Below are positions 26,962 through 34,097 of a stretch of DNA of 55,625 bases, one piece after another (positions within the stretch are counted from its first letter, which is position 1; every line of letters starts with the position of its first letter). Below the pieces are notes generated by a model that ran no database searches, was not told where the DNA came from, and saw only the letters and a list, made by a program, of their open reading frames with translations. Made by a program: the position numbers and the translations under genes. This stretch comes from Mycobacterium aquaticum (GTDB lineage Bacteria; Actinomycetota; Actinomycetes; Mycobacteriales; Mycobacteriaceae): contig NZ_MVHF01000053.1 in assembly GCF_002086485.1 (NCBI RefSeq), positions 1-55,625 on the forward strand. The letters run 5' to 3'.

Positions 26962-27188
26962 AGATCCGTGCCGTGATCGAACTGGTGGTGGCCGTCTGCG
27001 CCGCTGCAGGGTGTGTGGTGAGCTGGCTGGCGGCCGGCACCACCGTGGACGTCGCGCCCATCCTGGCAGGCGAACCGTCGACCACGTCGGTCGTCCATTC
27101 CGCCCCGCTGCTGGTGCTGTCGTTGCTGCTGGCGACCGTCGCCGGCGTATTGACCGTGCTTGGCATCGCGCGCTTGCGCCGCGGCTAA
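26958..27188 (+). CDS. Small two-helix membrane protein
   Basis: A 76-residue protein: one helix near the N-terminus (VIELVVAVCAAAGCVVSWLA), an extracytoplasmic loop of about 20 residues rich in Thr/Ser, and a second helix ending IARLRRG. It starts with an ATGA overlap with the gene before it and its stop overlaps the stop of the convergent flavoprotein. Function unknown. Confidence 0.66.
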   Translation: MKIRAVIELVVAVCAAAGCVVSWLAAGTTVDVAPILAGEPSTTSVVHSAPLLVLSLLLATVAGVLTVLGIARLRRG

Positions 27189-29986
27189 CGCTCCTGCTCG
27201 AGCCAATCGGGCTCGGTGATGCCCGGATAGCCCGACTGCGCCGCACCAGGCTCCGGCGCCCTGCCGTACAGCGAGCGGGGCGCAGCCGTTGACACCGGCT
27301 CGTGCTCGGCCTCGGTGAACCGGTGATGAGCCGAACCCGCCGATCGTCGCTGTGGCGGCGCGGGGGCCGGCTGCGGCTTGGGCCGGTCCGGCTGCGGTTC
27401 GCGCCGCGGCCGAGCTCCCGCAGTGGTCTGGATTCCGTAGTCGTCGGCGGGTGCGACGATCTCCTCACCGGCATCCGGCGGCCGGCCCGGTGGTCCGTCG
27501 CCCTCGCTGGGCCGGCCCGTCGCCTCACCCACGGTCTGCTGCAGGTACTGCCGCCACGCCTGCAGATAGGTGAGCAGCTGCTGGGCGTAGTCGGTGGGCG
27601 AGGTCGTCACCGGTGTGCCCGGCGGGGTCAGCAGCGCACCACCGAGGCCCCCGAGCTGCTGCAGGTACTGGCGCCAGGACTGCAGGTAGCTGAGCAGCTG
27701 CAGGCCGGGCTCGGGCGGCATGATCGGCTGGGTCATCGGCAGGCCTCCTGGGGCGGTGAGCAGCAGCGGAGCCGCAGTGTCCAGTGGGTGGGGCAGCGCC
27801 TCGCGGCAGTACTGGGCGTCGAGGGTGCGCAGCGGACGGGCGTCGGCGGGTTCGCGGTTCTCGATGTCGAAGACGTAGCAGTAGTCCCCGGCCGGAGACG
27901 GCATCCGAACGGGGCTGGAATAGCCCTGGTCGAGGAAGTCATAGGGGAAGCGCCAGTCCAGCGTGGTGTTCTCGCGGTGATCGGTGCCGCCCGAGGCCAC
28001 CCAGATGTAGTGGTCCAGGATCGCGTTGACGGCGTGACGGCCCGATTCGCAGGCCGCCTCCATGGACGTCATCCGGGTGAACGTCTTGGTCCAGGTGCCC
28101 GCGAACACCACCGAGTTGTGGTGCACCTGATAGCCACCGTGGCGGGCCTGCCAGACGTTGCGCTGCCGCAGATCCTCCAGCCAGGTCTCCTCGGTCGGCC
28201 GGGTGCCCCAGGACCCGCCGTGCGGATTCCACGGGTCCGGTCCGGGCCGGTTCTCCCAGTCGCCGACGATCGGGACGAGGTAGGGCGTCTCGTTGCGCAC
28301 GGCCTTGCCGTGTCCCTGGCCGGGGCCGCCGCCCATGACCAGCCCCCGGTCGAGCGCATACCAGGTCGGCCACGGCATGAGAGCTTCGGCGACGTTGTCG
28401 ACGTCGCTGGTCAGGGCCCACACGATCTGGCGCCACACCTCGGTGGCGATCTCGTCGGCCGTACAGTCGCGAGCCGCCTTGCCGCGCCCGGATTCGTCGA
28501 GCAGGTACCGCGACGGCGTGTTGAAGTCGCCGATGTCGACCGACAGCACGGAGACGTGGCCGTCGCGGGCCAGGGTCGGCCTGCGTTCCCACAGGCCGTG
28601 CTGGTTGATCGACGACAGCGCCCACTCGGTGCCCGAGTAGTACATGTGCCCGCGCAGCAGCTGGAATTCGGTGTCGAAGTAGTACTGGATGCCGCCGAGG
28701 GTCTGGAACCGGTCCCACGGCACCCGGCCCATCTCGTCCATGGCGTACGGGTCGCGCCGGGTCTGTGGGCGGGTGTGGCCGGGGTCCAGCGGGCCGTCGT
28801 TCGGCGGGGCCGACGTGGTGAACCCGTCGAGTCCGGCCACGGTGCCGCCCGTGCCCGCTGCGCGCAACGCGGCGGTGATCTGTTCGGCCGCCGGAGCGTC
28901 GACCGCGACGACGGTGTAGTCGGGGGCGAGCCGGGTGCCGTCGGCCAGCGTCACCTGAACCCGCGGCCGCAAATGAGGCGGCTGTCCCGGGTCGGCCGCG
29001 GGCACCTCCAGGCTGCCTGCGCCCGCCCGGACGAAGCGGACGCCGAGCTCGACGAGGTGGCGGTGCCAATGGTCGAACCACGATTCGGTGGTGGGGCCGT
29101 TGAGCACGCCGTCGGCCTTGTTGTCGCGGCGGTCCATCTGCAGCTGCAGTTGCAGGTAGGTGGTCAGGTTGGTGCGGGCGTCGCCCCAGCGGGTGTCGAA
29201 GGCTGCCAGGACGCGGGGCATCTCCAGCAGCAGGGAGTCGAACCGCGGTGAGTAGGAGAACCGGGGCTGCTCGGCGGTGTCGTCGCGGCCGACGAAGAAG
29301 TCGTAGGCCGACAGGTTCTGCAGTTCGCTGGCGCGGCGCAGGGGGCTCGTGACGAGGTACCGCAGGAGCCTGCTGACGAAGCGGTCGATGTCCGACGCCG
29401 TGAACCCCAATTGGGTCAATTGGCCGGCGATGGTGAGGAATTCGGCCGGGGTGCGCGGCGCTTCGCGCGGGAAGACCAGGGACGGCTTGCCGTCCACGGT
29501 GGTGCCCTGGGTGACCACGCGCCGGACGTTGTCCATGATGGTCCGCGCGGTGGGCGCCCAGTCGACCGTGCCGCCGGGCCCGTCGGTCCGCTGGTAGACG
29601 GGGATGCGCTGGAACAGATCCCAGGTGTGCAGGTAGTACGCCGGGAAGAAGCGGAAGCCGTGCTCACCGGCGACGGCCCGCGCGGGTGGGCGCGGGTCGC
29701 CGCGGCGGCCGGGGAAGGGCCTCAGCTCGGCGGCGCTGCCGTCGTGCGTGCCCACGGTCGAGTACTGCGACGCGGCCAGCCCGCCGAGCTTGACGGGCGG
29801 GTACGTGTCGGCCGGTGCGGAGCCGAGCCCGGCGCGTTCGTCGACGCGCGGCTCGTACACCGTGACGTCGAAACCGCGCTGCGCCAGTTCGTGTGCGGCG
29901 GTCAGGCCCGCGATGCCCGCGCCGAGCACCGCGACGGTCGGACGACGCGGACACGACGCGGGTGTGGTGATGACCTCACTCGTCAC
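27185..29986 (-). CDS. Phytoene-desaturase-like FAD-dependent oxidoreductase with C-terminal extension
   Basis: A 933-residue flavoprotein. The N-terminal FAD motif is VAVLGAGIAGLTAAHELAQRG with the ribose-binding Glu in VYEP. GEHGFRFFPAYYLHTWDLF is typical of the amine-oxidase/carotenoid-desaturase and hydroxysqualene dehydroxylase group. Catalytic-core similarity runs to about residue 720. Beyond that are two copies, 40 residues apart, of a LxYLQxWRQYLQQ helix (about 759 and 799), then a roughly 110-residue Pro/Arg-rich disordered tail ending in PDWLEQER. Such a tail is not usual in the family and could be a docking or cargo segment. It is the last gene of the seven-gene isoprenoid operon and starts (GTG) inside the stop of the SCP2-like gene. 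Confidence 0.82.
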   Translation of the reverse strand: MTSEVITTPASCPRRPTVAVLGAGIAGLTAAHELAQRGFDVTVYEPRVDERAGLGSAPADTYPPVKLGGLAASQYSTVGTHDGSAAELRPFPGRRGDPRPPARAVAGEHGFRFFPAYYLHTWDLFQRIPVYQRTDGPGGTVDWAPTARTIMDNVRRVVTQGTTVDGKPSLVFPREAPRTPAEFLTIAGQLTQLGFTASDIDRFVSRLLRYLVTSPLRRASELQNLSAYDFFVGRDDTAEQPRFSYSPRFDSLLLEMPRVLAAFDTRWGDARTNLTTYLQLQLQMDRRDNKADGVLNGPTTESWFDHWHRHLVELGVRFVRAGAGSLEVPAADPGQPPHLRPRVQVTLADGTRLAPDYTVVAVDAPAAEQITAALRAAGTGGTVAGLDGFTTSAPPNDGPLDPGHTRPQTRRDPYAMDEMGRVPWDRFQTLGGIQYYFDTEFQLLRGHMYYSGTEWALSSINQHGLWERRPTLARDGHVSVLSVDIGDFNTPSRYLLDESGRGKAARDCTADEIATEVWRQIVWALTSDVDNVAEALMPWPTWYALDRGLVMGGGPGQGHGKAVRNETPYLVPIVGDWENRPGPDPWNPHGGSWGTRPTEETWLEDLRQRNVWQARHGGYQVHHNSVVFAGTWTKTFTRMTSMEAACESGRHAVNAILDHYIWVASGGTDHRENTTLDWRFPYDFLDQGYSSPVRMPSPAGDYCYVFDIENREPADARPLRTLDAQYCREALPHPLDTAAPLLLTAPGGLPMTQPIMPPEPGLQLLSYLQSWRQYLQQLGGLGGALLTPPGTPVTTSPTDYAQQLLTYLQAWRQYLQQTVGEATGRPSEGDGPPGRPPDAGEEIVAPADDYGIQTTAGARPRREPQPDRPKPQPAPAPPQRRSAGSAHHRFTEAEHEPVSTAAPRSLYGRAPEPGAAQSGYPGITEPDWLEQER
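27541..27710 (-). repeat. Two direct repeats, 120-base period, inside the flavoprotein gene
   Basis: GCAGGTACTG begins at both 27541 and 27661, followed by closely similar sequence for about 45 bases. The spacing is exactly 120 bases, 40 codons, so both copies encode the LxYLQxWRQYLQQ helix in the C-terminal extension. This is an in-frame duplication. Confidence 0.85.
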
Positions 29987-30387
29987 GGCACTTCCTCCCG
30001 CAGCGCGATCAGCAGTCCCGGCAGTGCCGGTGCCCGGACCGCGGCGTGCACATAGGCCAGCAGGGTGTCGTGCACCTGCAGCATGTCGTCGAGCGTGCCG
30101 TCGACGGTCACCGCGCCTGCCTGCACGGCGTCGTGCAACCCGATGCGAGCGTCGAGCACGTCGAGGATCGCGGCGCGCGACGTGGTGATGCGTGGCCCGC
30201 CGTCGGATTCTGACCCGTCCGACACTTCGAGGCGGGGCCCGCCGCGCAGCGTGAACTGTTCGCCGTCGACCTCAAGGGCGACCACCAGCGGCCCGAGCCG
30301 GTCGAGCACCAGGCGGTAGCTCGCGGGCACCTCGTCCGCGAGATGCCCGATCGACCGGCGCAGCAGCGCCGCCACCGGCTCAGCCAT
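29983..30387 (-). CDS. SCP2-like lipid-carrier domain protein
   Basis: A 134-residue protein resembling SCP2 sterol-carrier domains, especially those of the alkylsulfatase C-terminal type. Seen are the mid strand pattern VALEVDGEQFTLRGG, then ITTSRAAILDVLDARIGLHDAVQAGAVTVDGT in the order expected of the fold. Such domains hold a hydrophobic ligand. In this operon it may ferry an isoprenoid between enzymes, which is inference. ATG 30387 is chosen because it overlaps the preceding stop by 8 bases. Confidence 0.6.
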   Translation of the reverse strand: MAEPVAALLRRSIGHLADEVPASYRLVLDRLGPLVVALEVDGEQFTLRGGPRLEVSDGSESDGGPRITTSRAAILDVLDARIGLHDAVQAGAVTVDGTLDDMLQVHDTLLAYVHAAVRAPALPGLLIALREEVP

Positions 30388-31390
30388 GGAGAAACTCGAA
30401 TACGCCGGTGCCGGTGAAGTCGACGGCTTCACCGTTGATGGATCCCGTCATCCGGGCGGTGCCGCTGGCCTCGCACAGCACGGTCGAGCGGTCGAGGCTG
30501 ACCTCGCTGGGTTGGGCCAGCCGGGCGTACGACTCGGGCCGGAACTCAGCGTGGACCGTGTCGCCCGCTCGGGTGGCGCTGACCGCGACGTGCTCCGGGA
30601 CGCCGGGCACGTCACCGTCGATCAGCAGCCGCATCGGCGGCGGCAGGGTGCAGTCGGGTGCCCGGTCGAGCCGCCCCGACGTGCGTATGCGCACCTCCGC
30701 GTGCCGGAAGATCACCGCGGGCTCGTCGCGGCGCCACACGTAGAGCGCCTGCGACAGGAACCGCAGCCGGCGCCGGTCGGTCATCTGCAGCAGCACCGCC
30801 GACCACAGGCCGCCGGGCTCCGCGGGCAGGATGGTGCCCCACGTCCAGCCGAAGTCGTCGCCCCACCGGAACCGGCCCCAATTGTGGTCGTGATACGCCA
30901 GGTCGGACTCCAGGCGGTGCTCCCGGTCCGCGATGCGCAGCCATCCGTCGGCCCGCAGCCGTGGTACGAACAGCCATGACATCCGGCCCTGCCCGACGGG
31001 CTGGTTGTTGACGGCGAACGGTCGGCTGACCGGGGTGAGACGCACCTCCCCGCGGACACCGGGCAGGTCGATGAGCACCTCGTAGCCGTCGGGCCGCACG
31101 GTCATGCGGTTGGCGCCCATGGCGCACGCACCGAGATCGGCCGAGATGTCCAGGGCCGTCTCGGCGAAGCGTTCGACGGCCCCGGTCCACTGCCGGTCGT
31201 GGGCGATGACGATGACGCGCGGCACCATGCGGGAACGCCCGCCCGGGGTCTCTTCGCACGCGAGGCTGAAGTTGATCAGGAAGCGGCCGGTGCGGCCGTG
31301 GACCACGAAGTGGTGCCACTCCTTGAAGCCTGCTGGCTCGGCGGCGGCCAGCACCGGCGCCCGCAGGAAATCACTGGCCGCGAGCGTCAT
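30380..31390 (-). CDS. CrtC/AttH-like protein (carotenoid hydratase-type fold)
   Basis: A 336-residue protein with marks of the AttH/CrtC lipocalin-like fold: EWHHFVVHG near residue 24 in place of the usual EWWYF, and the conserved YHDHNWG at about residues 166-172, whose Asp/His are catalytic in CrtC, the carotenoid 1,2-hydratase. GWTWGTILP and WSAVLLQ follow. The family adds water to isoprenoid double bonds or binds related lipids. Its neighbours (polyprenyl synthase, desaturase-like flavoprotein) favour an isoprenoid substrate. The ATG at 31390 overlaps the preceding stop as ATGA. Confidence 0.66.
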   Translation of the reverse strand: MTLAASDFLRAPVLAAAEPAGFKEWHHFVVHGRTGRFLINFSLACEETPGGRSRMVPRVIVIAHDRQWTGAVERFAETALDISADLGACAMGANRMTVRPDGYEVLIDLPGVRGEVRLTPVSRPFAVNNQPVGQGRMSWLFVPRLRADGWLRIADREHRLESDLAYHDHNWGRFRWGDDFGWTWGTILPAEPGGLWSAVLLQMTDRRRLRFLSQALYVWRRDEPAVIFRHAEVRIRTSGRLDRAPDCTLPPPMRLLIDGDVPGVPEHVAVSATRAGDTVHAEFRPESYARLAQPSEVSLDRSTVLCEASGTARMTGSINGEAVDFTGTGVFEFLHG

Positions 31391-31644
31391 CGCAGCCACC
31401 TCACCGCGGGGTCGGGTGCCGCGCCGGCAGGTACCGGCGCTGCGGGCGGGGCCAGCCGCTGCACCCGGGCGCCCAGGCTCGCGAGCCCGAGCAGCATGTG
31501 CACGAAGTCGTCGGCCTCCCGGGGCGTCCCGCCGCCGGTGGCCAGTGTGCGCACGAGCCGGCCCAGGCCGGCCAGGCCCAGCAGGTAGTCGATCAGGCCG
31601 GCGTTCTCGGCCAGTGCGGCACGCGCGTCGTCCAGCCCCGTCAC
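31387..31644 (-). CDS. Small protein with two LLGLAxLG repeats
   Basis: An 85-residue protein of unknown family. LLGLAGLGRLVRTLA (residues 21-35) and LLGLASLGARVQRLA (51-65) are two near-identical amphipathic helices exactly 30 residues apart. An Ala/Pro-rich linker leads to a basic end, VRWLR. The duplicated helices suggest a self-associating or membrane-surface hairpin. Start GTG 31644 overlaps the upstream stop by 4 bases, strong support that it is a real gene. Confidence 0.62.
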   Translation of the reverse strand: MTGLDDARAALAENAGLIDYLLGLAGLGRLVRTLATGGGTPREADDFVHMLLGLASLGARVQRLAPPAAPVPAGAAPDPAVRWLR

Positions 31645-32102
31645 GCGAACCCCTCGGGGCGCAACCGGGCCAGCACAGGATCGTCGGCGCGTGAGGCGCC
31701 GATGATCGCGTCGGTCAGCAGCTCGATCCAGGCGGTGGGCGCGGCCGCGGGCGCGGCCGGGCCGTCGAGCACGTTCAGGCTCACGGTCTCCCACACCCGC
31801 CGCAGGTTCTCGACCGCCTCGGAGGTCGTCAGCGCGTCGCGCAGCCGCGCGCCCTCCGGCGTCTGCGCATACCGAACCCCCTCGGCAACCAGCAGGTCGT
31901 GCACACCGCGGGCGGCGGCAGGGTTGCCGAGCACCGCGCGTCGGGCGCCCAGCAGCAACTCGTACACCGCACGCTCGTCGCCGGCGGCGTCCTCAGGCGG
32001 GGCTGGCAGCAGCTGTGGAGCGCTGCGTTCCACGAGGTCGAGCGTCAGCGCCCGGATCCGGTCCAACTCCGTCAGCATGCCCACCAGGGTTTCGGGGGTC
32101 AT
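31641..32102 (-). CDS. Alpha-helical protein of unknown function
   Basis: A 153-residue, mostly helical protein with no motif I recognise. Its N-terminal half has the heptad-like LTELDRIRALTLDLVERSAPQ, and a Pro/Ala stretch near residues 115-125 separates two helical parts. Both its start (ATGA with the polyprenyl synthase stop) and its end overlap neighbours, placing it firmly in the isoprenoid operon. It may be a pathway-specific accessory or scaffold protein, but that is inference only. Confidence 0.62.
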   Translation of the reverse strand: MTPETLVGMLTELDRIRALTLDLVERSAPQLLPAPPEDAAGDERAVYELLLGARRAVLGNPAAARGVHDLLVAEGVRYAQTPEGARLRDALTTSEAVENLRRVWETVSLNVLDGPAAPAAAPTAWIELLTDAIIGASRADDPVLARLRPEGFA

Positions 32103-33301
32103 CGTGTCCGCCCGTGCACGTAGGCGACGAGGTCCGTGAGCATGTCGCGGTGTTGACTCGGCGGCAACCAGTCGAGGTCGGCCAGCACAGCGGCGGCGTC
32201 ACGCGCATGGCCTGCCGCGACGTCGCGCGCATGGGCGAGCGAGCCCGTCTGGTGCAGCAGGCGGTACAGCCACCGGATGTCGTCGAGCGTCTTGGCCTCG
32301 GCATCGCGGCGGCCCAGCACCTGCGCCGCGATCGCGTCGCGCCCGACTCGGGACAGTTCGCCGCGGGCGGTGAGCCGGTCGAGCAGTTCGGCGAGCCCCA
32401 GCTCGCCGGCCGCGCTGGGGCGGCGTTTGGCCAGGATGGTCACGGCACGGTCGCGGTCCTCGGGATCGGCGCGGCGCAGCGCGTGCAGCAGCATGAGTGT
32501 CCGCTTGCCCTCCCACAGATCCCCGCCGATCTCCTTGCCGTAGTCCTGCGGATCGGCCCGCAGGTTCAGCAGATCGTCGGTGATCTGGAACGCCGCGCCG
32601 AGATGGCGGCCGAGGACTTCCAGCGGGGCCAGCCGGTCGGCGCCCCCGCCCGCGGCGATCACCCCGGTCTGCAGCGGGGTGATGAACGAGTACCAGCTGG
32701 TCTTGCGCTCCACCATGCGCAGGTAGTCGACGTCTTCCAAGCGCCAGATGTTGGACCGCACCCATTCGAGCTCGATGGCCTGGCCCTCGACGCTCTGGCG
32801 CGTCATGTGGGCGACGGCTCGCAGGATGCGCAGCGCCGGGCCGAGCCCGATGCGTTCGACGTTGTCGAGCAGCGGTTGCAGGGACAGCGACAGCATGGCG
32901 TCGCCGACGTTGACCGCGATGGGGATTCCGTGGTCGATGTGCAATGTCGGACGGCCGCGCCGACGCCACGAATCGTCCTCGATGTCGTCGTGGATGAGGA
33001 AGGCGTTGTGGTAGAGCTCCAGTGTCGCGGCGGTCGGCAGGACCGCATCGAGATGGCCGCCGAGGCCCAGGCACGTCGCGATGCTCAGCGCGGGACGCAG
33101 CGCCTTCCCGCCGCGCAGCGGATAGTCGAGGATCAGCTCCCGCAGCCCGCTCGTGCCGTGATCGCTTGAGCCGTAAAGCCTTTCGATCTCACCGTCGCAC
33201 GCCTGCTTGCACCGGGCGAGGTAGTCGTCGAGCCCGGATATCTGCGGCGGCAGTTCAGCGACGGCCGGCATCGGCGGATCAGAAATCGATGCCGACGACA
33301 C
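32099..33301 (-). CDS. Polyprenyl diphosphate synthase (GGPP or longer chain)
   Basis: A 400-residue all-trans prenyltransferase. The first aspartate-rich motif is HDDIEDD (DDxxD at 105-109), preceded by small Ala at position -5, so products of C20 or longer are expected. The second motif is QITDDLLNL (242-246) with Asn in the last position, common in GGPP synthases. The GKRTLMLLHAL block completes the family signature. It elongates allylic diphosphates with isopentenyl diphosphate. The GTG start is favoured by AAGGA 8 bases upstream and overlaps the encapsulin-like gene by 23 bases; an ATG at 33271 is an alternative. Confidence 0.9.
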   Translation of the reverse strand: MSSASISDPPMPAVAELPPQISGLDDYLARCKQACDGEIERLYGSSDHGTSGLRELILDYPLRGGKALRPALSIATCLGLGGHLDAVLPTAATLELYHNAFLIHDDIEDDSWRRRGRPTLHIDHGIPIAVNVGDAMLSLSLQPLLDNVERIGLGPALRILRAVAHMTRQSVEGQAIELEWVRSNIWRLEDVDYLRMVERKTSWYSFITPLQTGVIAAGGGADRLAPLEVLGRHLGAAFQITDDLLNLRADPQDYGKEIGGDLWEGKRTLMLLHALRRADPEDRDRAVTILAKRRPSAAGELGLAELLDRLTARGELSRVGRDAIAAQVLGRRDAEAKTLDDIRWLYRLLHQTGSLAHARDVAAGHARDAAAVLADLDWLPPSQHRDMLTDLVAYVHGRTR

Positions 33302-34022
33302 CGCGCGGATCCTTGATCCGCAGCGCGTACCGGATCCGCACCGCCAGTTCGATCGTTCCGTCCGCGTTCTCGCCGATGACCTCGAGGCTGGGCGCGACGG
33401 CGACGGCGAGGTCCACGGGTTCCTCGCCAGGTGACGCGGTCGCGGCGGCCCCCTGTGCGATGCGTTGCCGACGGCCCAGCATGATCATCCCGGTTCCGTC
33501 GACGCGGTAGAGGGTGGTGACGCCGGCCGCCTTGAGCACGGCCTCGGCGATGTCCTCTCCGCTCTCTATGTGGTTGAGCCGCTTGATGCCGTCGGTGCTG
33601 CTGAACAAGCACGACGGTGCCCGGTACCCGGCCGTCTCGACTTTGGCCCGGGCGTCGACGAGGGTGTCCAACAAGTCCTGCGTGGTGGCGCCTGCCGTCT
33701 TCAGAGGTTTGAGGTTCTTGGGTCGCAGCTTTGCCAGGACCGCGGTGTCGATCCTCGCGGCGAGCTCGACGGTCTTCGCCATCAGGACGGCCAGCAGTGG
33801 GTCCGGCGTCGGTGCACCCACCTGCGCGAGCGTCACCGCGAACTTTTCGTTGACGGTGTCGACCTCGAGAATGCCCGGCGGGATGGTGTCGCTGCGAACC
33901 CAGGTTTGCCCGGGATCGCCGGTGTCCCAGTGTGGGATCGCCTGCCAGGCAACGCTGGCCTGTTCGAACGTCTCGCGTACAGCCCGGTCGGCCACGGCCA
34001 ACCGCTCGGCGCTCAGGTACAT
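33279..34022 (-). CDS. Encapsulin-like (HK97-fold) protein, putative compartment shell
   Basis: A 247-residue protein. The C-terminal third fits encapsulins: VDLAVAVAPSLEVIG, then a strand TIELAVRIRYALRIKDPRGV, corresponds in spacing and character to the DFELHLGQDLSIGYLxH...SVQLYLEETFTFxV end of family 1 shells. TVELAARIDTAVLAKL matches the long spine helix ending in EDRAxFxG. AKVETAGYRAPSCLFSS matches the A-domain helix and strand. A GAGGGGG ribosome binding site lies 9 bases before the ATG. It is the first gene of the isoprenoid operon. No phage genes are near, so a domesticated shell is likelier than a capsid. This is pattern matching by eye, not a search result. Confidence 0.5.
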   Translation of the reverse strand: MYLSAERLAVADRAVRETFEQASVAWQAIPHWDTGDPGQTWVRSDTIPPGILEVDTVNEKFAVTLAQVGAPTPDPLLAVLMAKTVELAARIDTAVLAKLRPKNLKPLKTAGATTQDLLDTLVDARAKVETAGYRAPSCLFSSTDGIKRLNHIESGEDIAEAVLKAAGVTTLYRVDGTGMIMLGRRQRIAQGAAATASPGEEPVDLAVAVAPSLEVIGENADGTIELAVRIRYALRIKDPRGVVGIDF

Positions 34023-34097
34023 GGGCTGCGACCCCCTCGACGAGTGTGGTCCAAATCATGGCAGAGGATCCGGGTCGTCGAGGGCTGATTGACGCAG

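Noticed and set aside
27302..29251. 649-residue plus-strand frame
   Set aside because: Antisense shadow of the flavoprotein gene, with no recognisable motif.
33279..34022. HK97-like protein as a sign of a prophage
   Set aside because: No terminase, portal, protease, tail or integrase genes are nearby, and the gene is locked into a metabolic operon.
33279..34022. Classical encapsulin with DyP peroxidase or ferritin-like cargo
   Set aside because: No such gene adjoins it; the linked genes are isoprenoid enzymes.
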